Positions 1 to 4,805 of a stretch of DNA of 6,761 nucleotides are shown here, in pieces. A program made the translations under genes and the position numbers. The notes beneath the pieces were generated by a model, which worked only from the letters and a program-made list of their open reading frames with translations, had not been told where the DNA came from and searched no databases. Each line of letters starts with the position of its first letter. Positions within the stretch are counted from its first letter, which is position 1. Source of the stretch: JBAYFX01 sp041666965 (lineage in GTDB: Bacteria; Patescibacteriota; Microgenomatia; UBA12405); the NCBI GenBank assembly GCA_041666965.1, contig JBAYFX010000044.1:1-6761 (forward strand), given 5' to 3'.

Positions 1-1205
1 GACATTTTTACATTGTGGGACAAACGGGTGTAGGAAAATCTTGGCTACTGGCTAACATGGCGCTTCAGGACATTAAGGCAGGCAAAGGAGTTTGTTTTAT
101 TGACCCACATGATACTTTTGAAAAAATATTGGAGCGCATTCCCCCGGAGCGGGTGGATGACGTGATTTATTTTGACCCATCCATGACTGACCGACCAATG
201 GGCTTTAACGTAATGGAATGTGAAAGTGACGAGCAAAAAGACTTTGTAACCAGCTCGATTATTAACTTAATGTATAAACTCTACGACCCTTACAAAACAG
301 GAATTGTCGGCCCTAGATTTGAGCACGCCATTCGCAACATTATGTTGACCGTAATGACTGAGCCGGGAGCGACATTTATTGAAATTGTACGGGCGCTAAC
401 CGACCCAAGTTACGTTCAACAGATGCTACCCAAGGTGTCTGACCCGATGGTTAAACGCTATTGGACTGATCAAATTGCCCAAACAAATGACTTTCACAAG
501 TCAGAAGTTTTGGACTACATTGTGTCTAAATTTGGCCGGTTTATTACTAACACCATGATGCGTAACATCATTGGCCAGTCGGTATCGGCTTTTAACTTCA
601 GGAAGGCCATGGACGAGGGCAAGATTTTGATAATTAATTTAGCCAAGGGAACCATTGGAGAAGAAAATTCAGCATTTTTGGGACTAGTATTAATTCCTAA
701 GATCTTAATTGCCGCCATGAGCCGGCAGGATATTCCTGAGGCTTTAAGAAAAGATTTTTATTTGTATGTGGATGAATTTCAAAACTTTGCCACCCAGGAC
801 TTTGCGGTGATTATGAGCGAGGCGCGGAAATATCATTTGAACCTAATTGTAGGCAACCAATTCATATCACAAATGGACGATGAGATTAAGAACGCCGTAT
901 TTGGAAATGTAGGTTCGATTTGTAGTTTCAGAGTCGGTATTTCGGACGCCGGGTTTTTGACCAATCAGTTTAAACCGGTGTTCTCAGAACATGATCTACT
1001 TAACTTGCCGGTGGGAAATGCTTACCTTAAAACCATGGTCAAAGGTACCCCCCAGCCGCCTTTCTCGGTTTATGTGACGGCTGAAGAAGTTAAATCTCCG
1101 GGAAACCCAAAAATGGCGGAAATGATTAAAAGACTATCGGCTTTGAAATATGGGAGACCGCGGGCGATTGTAGAAACCGAAATTGCCAAGAGAGCCAAAT
1201 TCTAA
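1..1205 (+). CDS. VirD4/TraG/HerA-type P-loop ATPase (type IV secretion coupling-like), 5' truncated
   Basis: This is the C-terminal part of a DNA-pumping or conjugation-type ATPase. The frame is already open at base 3, where it reads HFYIVGQTGVGKS. The GTG at 15 is therefore an internal Val codon next to the Walker A motif, and the true start lies upstream of the window. Numbering from that GTG, Walker A is GQTGVGKS (2-9), an IDPHDTF motif lies near 29-35, Walker B is YLYVDEFQNF with D253 and E254, and a GNQFISQ motif begins at 280. This order (P-loop, DPH, DEFQ, late NQ..SQ) is typical of VirD4/TraG coupling proteins and their HerA-like relatives, which move DNA or substrates at the inner membrane. 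An N-terminal membrane or beta-barrel part would lie outside the window. The gene ends in TAA, 50 bases before a secreted cohesin gene, and no functional link is evident. The family call is strong; the substrate is unknown. Confidence 0.9.
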   Translation, partial: HFYIVGQTGVGKSWLLANMALQDIKAGKGVCFIDPHDTFEKILERIPPERVDDVIYFDPSMTDRPMGFNVMECESDEQKDFVTSSIINLMYKLYDPYKTGIVGPRFEHAIRNIMLTVMTEPGATFIEIVRALTDPSYVQQMLPKVSDPMVKRYWTDQIAQTNDFHKSEVLDYIVSKFGRFITNTMMRNIIGQSVSAFNFRKAMDEGKILIINLAKGTIGEENSAFLGLVLIPKILIAAMSRQDIPEALRKDFYLYVDEFQNFATQDFAVIMSEARKYHLNLIVGNQFISQMDDEIKNAVFGNVGSICSFRVGISDAGFLTNQFKPVFSEHDLLNLPVGNAYLKTMVKGTPQPPFSVYVTAEEVKSPGNPKMAEMIKRLSALKYGRPRAIVETEIAKRAKF

Positions 1206-1255
1206 TTAAATAGCACTACATTGATTTAGGGAAGTAGACGTAATAGACTGGATTA

Positions 1256-2449
1256 TTGAATATAAAAATTAAAGCGTTAATTGTAGGGATTTTGTTTTTT
1301 GGGGCTATAAACCAAACACTGGCAACTCCAAAATTAACCGTTAAAGCAGAACCTGAAAACACAGCGGTTGGTCAAACTTTTGTGGCCGTGATTGGGGCTA
1401 ATTCAGATGGTATTGGCGTAATTAGTTTTGATGTAGTAACCGACTTTGATAAAAATACCTATCAACTGATTGAGGTGCTACCCTACCCCAGAAGTCTAGT
1501 CGCATTTGACTACGATCAGGACAATTTCGTACCGTTTATTAATAAAAATACTGGATTAATGGAGATCACCCTACCTCCTAAGGATCCAAGCATATTGGAA
1601 GGTAAAACAGCAAACGGTCCGCTATTTAAAATGGTGTTTAAGAAAATAAGCGAGGGAGCGGGATTTTTTAGATTTCGATGCCAGAAAGATAGTGTCAAAG
1701 AGAGCAACATAATAAGCAGTGACGCAATAGACATGATTGACTGCCAAAATAATGAATATTGGGGAGAATACACCCAAGGACCTACACCAACATTGGAAGT
1801 TGCACCGACTCAACAAGACAAAAGACTTACAAATGCACCAAACATTTACTTACAACCGTTATCGGATTTTGCGGTAAACCAAACCACAACGGTAATAGTA
1901 GGAGCTGATTCAAAAGGAATTCCCATAATATCGCTGGACGTGATAATTAATTTTCCTACAGATTTGGAAGTAGTGAGTGCTAAACCACTAAAAGCCACAG
2001 AGGGGAGTTTTAGATATGATGTTGATAATTTTGTGCCGCTAATCCGAAATGACGAAGGGAAATTCTATGTAACCTTGCCACCTGATGATCCGGCTTTTTT
2101 AGAAGGTGTAAAAGTCCAAGACCCTCTTTTTGCGATTGTGTTTAAGACAAAGAAGGCTGGTTTGGGACAAATCACTATCGATTGCCAACAAGATAGTGTG
2201 AAAGAAAGTAATATTTTGAGTAGTGACGCAGTCGATGTAATCAGCTGTAAATATAACGGGGTGATTAATATTGAAAGTAGGGCCACAAAATCCGGAGACG
2301 CAAATGGCGACGGCAGTGTTAATTTAATGGACTTGGGGATTTGGAAGACGGAGTTTGCGGCAAAGGTTGGAACTAAAGCTGATTTTAACGGAGACGGGAA
2401 AGTTAATTTAGCCGATTTAGGAATTTGGAAGACAGAATTTATAAAATAG
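1256..2449 (+). CDS. Secreted protein with two cohesin-like domains and a C-terminal dockerin (gene A, scaffold candidate)
   Basis: The 397-residue product has a signal peptide (Lys-rich start, hydrophobic 7-18, likely cut after TLA at 23). Two tandem beta-sandwich repeats follow, at about 25-165 and 195-341, joined by a Pro/Thr linker (173-192). Each repeat has cohesin features: an Ala/Val-rich VGQTF..V or VNQTT..V strand, an ISFDV/ISLDV strand, DNFVP, LPP.DP..LEG, a GPLF/DPLF..VFK strand and a late SSDA turn. A dockerin fills 347-397, with calcium loops at D348-D359 and D376-D387. Known cohesins bind dockerins, so the protein could act as a small scaffoldin, and its own dockerin could allow chaining. 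Each cohesin carries a Cys pair 21 residues apart (C142/C163, C310/C331). TTG at 1256 is chosen because an in-frame TAG lies at 1244 and this start gives a complete signal peptide. No anchor is seen. The domains could instead be related carbohydrate-binding folds. Confidence 0.85.
   Translation: MNIKIKALIVGILFFGAINQTLATPKLTVKAEPENTAVGQTFVAVIGANSDGIGVISFDVVTDFDKNTYQLIEVLPYPRSLVAFDYDQDNFVPFINKNTGLMEITLPPKDPSILEGKTANGPLFKMVFKKISEGAGFFRFRCQKDSVKESNIISSDAIDMIDCQNNEYWGEYTQGPTPTLEVAPTQQDKRLTNAPNIYLQPLSDFAVNQTTTVIVGADSKGIPIISLDVIINFPTDLEVVSAKPLKATEGSFRYDVDNFVPLIRNDEGKFYVTLPPDDPAFLEGVKVQDPLFAIVFKTKKAGLGQITIDCQQDSVKESNILSSDAVDVISCKYNGVINIESRATKSGDANGDGSVNLMDLGIWKTEFAAKVGTKADFNGDGKVNLADLGIWKTEFIK
1328..2278 (+). 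repeat. Tandem duplication of a cohesin-like domain within gene A
   Basis: Two copies of about 137 residues align along their length, roughly 1328-1750 and 1838-2278. The best-conserved blocks are DNFVPFI against DNFVPLI, ITLPPKDPSILEG against VTLPPDDPAFLEG, and a 22-residue stretch around DSVKESNI.SSDA that ends in a Cys in both. At DNA level the copies have diverged mostly at wobble positions, so the duplication is not recent and the protein pattern appears to have been kept by selection. The conserved Cys spacing (21 in both) suggests one disulfide per domain, fitting an extracytoplasmic location. Confidence 0.8.
2294..2446 (+). other. Dockerin type I-like domain of gene A (two calcium loops)
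   Basis: Two EF-hand-like loops are visible, DANGDGSVNLMD (348-359) and DFNGDGKVNLAD (376-387), each with Asp/Asn at positions 1, 3, 5 and Asp at 12. Both are followed by the same helix start, LGIWKTEF. This matches the duplicated F-hand plan of dockerin I modules that bind cohesins in a calcium-dependent way. The two halves are nearly identical in the helix that would contact a cohesin, which in known dockerins permits binding in two orientations. Confidence 0.9.
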
Positions 2450-2473
2450 GGATAGATGATATATATTTAAATT

Positions 2474-4786
2474 GTGAAGTACATCATTGGTTTGTTGGCT
2501 ATGTTAATAGTGTTTGCTAACTGCGTTGAGGCTCAGGTTACGGTTGAGTACGGTAAAAAAGAAAAGGTGTTTGATTGGAGTAGTCAGAAGTGTAAAGATT
2601 TTGATATGCCGGATGCTCCGGCCAGAGCTTATGTTGACTCTGATGGGAAAATTCATATGGTGACTGCAGAGAATGCTCTGTTCCAAAGTGTGGGTGATAA
2701 CCTAAACGATTTAAAAAGAGATTGTCAAATGGCTTTCGACAGTAAACACGACGCGACTCCAAGAATGTATCAGGATTATGAGTGGATCTTGTCACCTTAT
2801 ACACTTGACGGAACAACAGTTTACGGTCTGACCCACAACGAATATCATGGATGGGAGAAAGGAAGGATGGGATGTAATTCGGATAACACAGCAAACTGCT
2901 GGTGGAACAGTATTAACATGGCAATTTCTAAAAATAAGGGAGCAACTTATGAGCATATAGTTCCGGCTCCGGGACATATGGTGATTAGCTCACCCAATGA
3001 TTACAACGGGAACAATACAACTGGACCGGTGGGTTGGTTTGAACCAAGTAACATAATTGAAAAAGACAACTACTATTACTTTTTAGTTGGGGGTCATAAC
3101 TCACCTGATCCTTGGACATCAACAATAGCAAGAAGCAGCAATTTAGCTGATCCAAAAAGTTGGAGATTGTGGGACGGAAGTGAGTTTAATAAAACTGGAG
3201 ACAGAGCTAGGGCGACTCCAATAGGCGGCGCATTCAATTTCTTTTTAACTTATAACGAATACTTGGGGGAATATTTATCTGCAATGTGTCACTGGGACCC
3301 AAACCCTGGTACTCAAAGGGGGCTTTATTATTCGACTACAAAAAATAAAAACTTAACCGATTGGACGTCAGGAGAAAATGTAGGCGGGGACCCTTATATG
3401 TATTGTTCGTTAATACAGCCGGGAGATGAGACAAGAAATTTTGAAAAGATTGGTAGATCACCGTGGGTTTACTACACGGCCTGTGGAAGTGGGATTAACA
3501 AACCGACTTGCGGGAGTAATGACAGAGATGTATGGCGGGTACGGGTAAGGTTTGACAAAGCCGGAGAAGAAAATAAATACGAACTACTCGACTTAAAAAT
3601 GAGTGAATGGGGTGGAAACAAAACACTAGATTCTTCGTTTTTTGTTAATGACGCTAATTTAAGTGGTAATAATATCGGATTTGAAAAAGGTGAAGGGTTA
3701 AGCTATGTGAAGTTTGGAGGAGCTAATAATTGGCTAGATGTACCAAATAGTAGTAGCTTAAACGTGACGGGAGACATTACCATTGAGACTAAAGTTAAAA
3801 TCAAGTCAATGCCCAGTGGGTATTATCCAGTGATTATTCAGAAAGCTGAGGGAGCAAAGCGACAATATGGGTTGTATTTAGCGGGAAGTAACGGTAAACT
3901 ACATTTTAGCCTAAGCAAAGGCCAAGAACTGGTAGGAAGCGTAAGCAATTCAGGAATAGCTGACGGAAAGTGGCACGACATTAAATTAATATATAAAAAT
4001 AATGAAAGTAAGGCTTATTATGTAATTGATGGGAAGTTAGACGCGGTAGGTGATCATAATGGGGCAAAAATCGGCGAGGTTACCAGTGGAGCAAATGTAG
4101 AAGTTGGCTCAGGAATTGATGGGAATATGGATTACGTAAAAGTAAAAAATTACGCGATGGACACTAGCGTGTACCCGACTAATACCCCAACCCCCCCATT
4201 AAGAGTTTGCACCCGGTGTAGTAACTGGTATGACTTTCAGCAACTTAACTGGCAGGAAAATGGGTGTAGCACTAATCCACCGACTGGAGTAAATGTGACA
4301 ACTACATATGATGAAAGTTGTACTCCCCCCGCTTCAGCCAGAAAAACACTTCAATGCTACCGCTGTTCAAAAACAAAAGATAAAGAGTTTGTGTGGTGGG
4401 ACAGATTGGAAAATCAAACATGTTTACAGGATCCGGCTGAGGGAACAACTGTTGTAAGAGCGGTTAAGAATGATTGCGCTTTGGCTGTTCCTAGTCCGGT
4501 TTGTGGTGGGGTAATGGAGGAGTGTTGCACGAGTGAACCTAAGTGTGAGGAAGGTTTGGAATGTTCGGGAGCAAACAGGTGTTTAAAAGTAGCTCCCCCA
4601 CCGGTGACTGATACCCCAAAGGTACCCGGAGACGCCAATGGAGACGAGGCAGTGAATTTAACCGACTTGGGGATTTGGAAAGAAGAGCAAGTTGGAGGAG
4701 TAGGATTAAGGGCAGATTTTAACGGAGACGGGAAGGTGGATTTGGAGGACTTGGGGATTTGGAAAACAGAGTACGTTAAGCAATAA
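2474..4786 (+). CDS. Large secreted multidomain protein: propeller-like domain, LamG, Cys-rich repeats, six-Cys knot, dockerin (gene B)
   Basis: The 770-residue product is exported by a signal peptide, probably cut after VEA (20). Residues 22-380 are rich in Trp, Tyr and Gly and resemble five-bladed propeller glycosidases or sialidase-like proteins. Marker motifs are WILSPYTLDG (104-113), HNEYHGW (121-127), CWWNSI (142-147) and GPVGWFEPSNI (184-194). I recognise this as an unnamed conserved type, and no catalytic residue can be assigned. About 400-562 is a LamG/concanavalin-like sandwich, with a WLDVPNSSSLNV strand and the DGKWHDIKLIY motif. A PTNTPTPP linker, two CxRC repeats (579-616, 628-668), a six-Cys knot (677-703), a PPPVT linker and a dockerin (719-770) follow. 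The plan fits a glycan-binding or glycan-cleaving protein attached to a cohesin. The GTG start at 2474 is used because the nearby ATG at 2456 meets TAA at once, and the later Met10 would break the signal peptide. It lies 24 bases after gene A. Confidence 0.88.
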   Translation: MKYIIGLLAMLIVFANCVEAQVTVEYGKKEKVFDWSSQKCKDFDMPDAPARAYVDSDGKIHMVTAENALFQSVGDNLNDLKRDCQMAFDSKHDATPRMYQDYEWILSPYTLDGTTVYGLTHNEYHGWEKGRMGCNSDNTANCWWNSINMAISKNKGATYEHIVPAPGHMVISSPNDYNGNNTTGPVGWFEPSNIIEKDNYYYFLVGGHNSPDPWTSTIARSSNLADPKSWRLWDGSEFNKTGDRARATPIGGAFNFFLTYNEYLGEYLSAMCHWDPNPGTQRGLYYSTTKNKNLTDWTSGENVGGDPYMYCSLIQPGDETRNFEKIGRSPWVYYTACGSGINKPTCGSNDRDVWRVRVRFDKAGEENKYELLDLKMSEWGGNKTLDSSFFVNDANLSGNNIGFEKGEGLSYVKFGGANNWLDVPNSSSLNVTGDITIETKVKIKSMPSGYYPVIIQKAEGAKRQYGLYLAGSNGKLHFSLSKGQELVGSVSNSGIADGKWHDIKLIYKNNESKAYYVIDGKLDAVGDHNGAKIGEVTSGANVEVGSGIDGNMDYVKVKNYAMDTSVYPTNTPTPPLRVCTRCSNWYDFQQLNWQENGCSTNPPTGVNVTTTYDESCTPPASARKTLQCYRCSKTKDKEFVWWDRLENQTCLQDPAEGTTVVRAVKNDCALAVPSPVCGGVMEECCTSEPKCEEGLECSGANRCLKVAPPPVTDTPKVPGDANGDEAVNLTDLGIWKEEQVGGVGLRADFNGDGKVDLEDLGIWKTEYVKQ
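3671..4159 (+). other. LamG / concanavalin A-like domain of gene B
   Basis: About residues 400-562 show the LamG_3 pattern: an opening YVKFGG..NWLDVPNSSSLNVTGDITIE strand set (given here in pieces), a central QYGLYLAG strand, then DGKWHDIKLIYKNN and a closing GNMDYVKVKNYAM strand. Domains of this fold usually bind sugars or proteins and are common at the C-terminal side of secreted glycosidases. No cysteine lies inside it, unlike the regions that follow. Confidence 0.8.
4208..4477 (+). repeat. Two tandem CxRC cysteine-rich repeats in gene B
   Basis: Copy one is C579, C582, C598, C616; copy two is C628, C631, C650, C668. Both start C-x-R-C-S, hold aromatic residues (NWYDF...NW or FVWW) before the third Cys, and have exactly 17 residues between the third and fourth Cys. 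Spacing between second and third Cys is 15 and 18. Four cysteines per copy suggest two disulfides each, or a metal site, although export makes disulfides likelier. I cannot match it to a named domain. Confidence 0.7.
4502..4582 (+). repeat. Six-cysteine knot-like module, copy 1 (gene B)
   Basis: Residues 677-703 have the pattern C-x6-CC-x5-C-x5-C-x5-C, starting CGGVMEECC and ending with NRCLK. Six closely spaced cysteines in 27 residues of an exported protein point to a small disulfide-locked domain. The CC pair is Cys 2-3, not 3-4 as in classical inhibitor knots, so it is not simply a standard knottin. It sits between the CxRC repeats and the dockerin. A near-identical copy lies in gene C. 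Confidence 0.75.
4628..4783 (+). other. Dockerin type I-like domain of gene B, first loop atypical
   Basis: The loops are D720-D731 (DANGDEAVNLTD) and D748-D759 (DFNGDGKVDLED), followed by LGIWKEEQ and LGIWKTEY. The second loop DNA shares a 20-base identical stretch with gene A, starting at the GAT codon of the loop. In the first loop the usual Gly at position 6 is Glu, which may weaken calcium binding or change loop shape. It is the C-terminus of the protein, as usual for dockerins. Confidence 0.88.
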
Positions 4787-4789
4787 AAA

Positions 4790-4798
4790 TAGGGTAAG
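4790..4798 (+). promoter_or_regulatory. Possible weak ribosome binding site for gene C
   Basis: A purine-rich TAGGGTAAG lies in the 19-base gap, with AGGG 11 bases before the ATG at 4806. It is the only Shine-Dalgarno-like match near a start in this window and is imperfect (no GGAGG). A similar TAGGGATAG overlaps the gene A stop codon, but sits too far (about 22 bases) from the gene B GTG to work in the usual way. Confidence 0.3.
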
Positions 4799-4805
4799 AT
4801 AAATT

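Noticed and set aside
15..17. GTG at 15 as the start of the ATPase gene
   Set aside because: It lies two residues before the Walker A motif, and the frame continues upstream with HFYIV, the usual strand before the P-loop. The gene is truncated by the window edge.
2456..2470. ATG at 2456 as an alternative start for gene B
   Set aside because: It is in frame with TAA after three further codons (ATA TAT ATT), so it cannot lead into gene B. The GTG at 2474 gives a full signal peptide.
2450..2473. Terminator in the A-B gap, which contains the palindrome ATTTAAAT
   Set aside because: The palindrome is only eight bases, all A/T with no loop or T run, so it cannot form a terminator hairpin.
2538..2894. 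118-residue open frame on the - strand
   Set aside because: It is antisense to the conserved propeller-like domain of gene B. It has no recognisable motif and is a shadow frame.
4502..4582. Classical inhibitor cystine knot toxin
   Set aside because: The adjacent Cys pair is second-third and not third-fourth, and the module is an internal domain before a dockerin, not a free small peptide.
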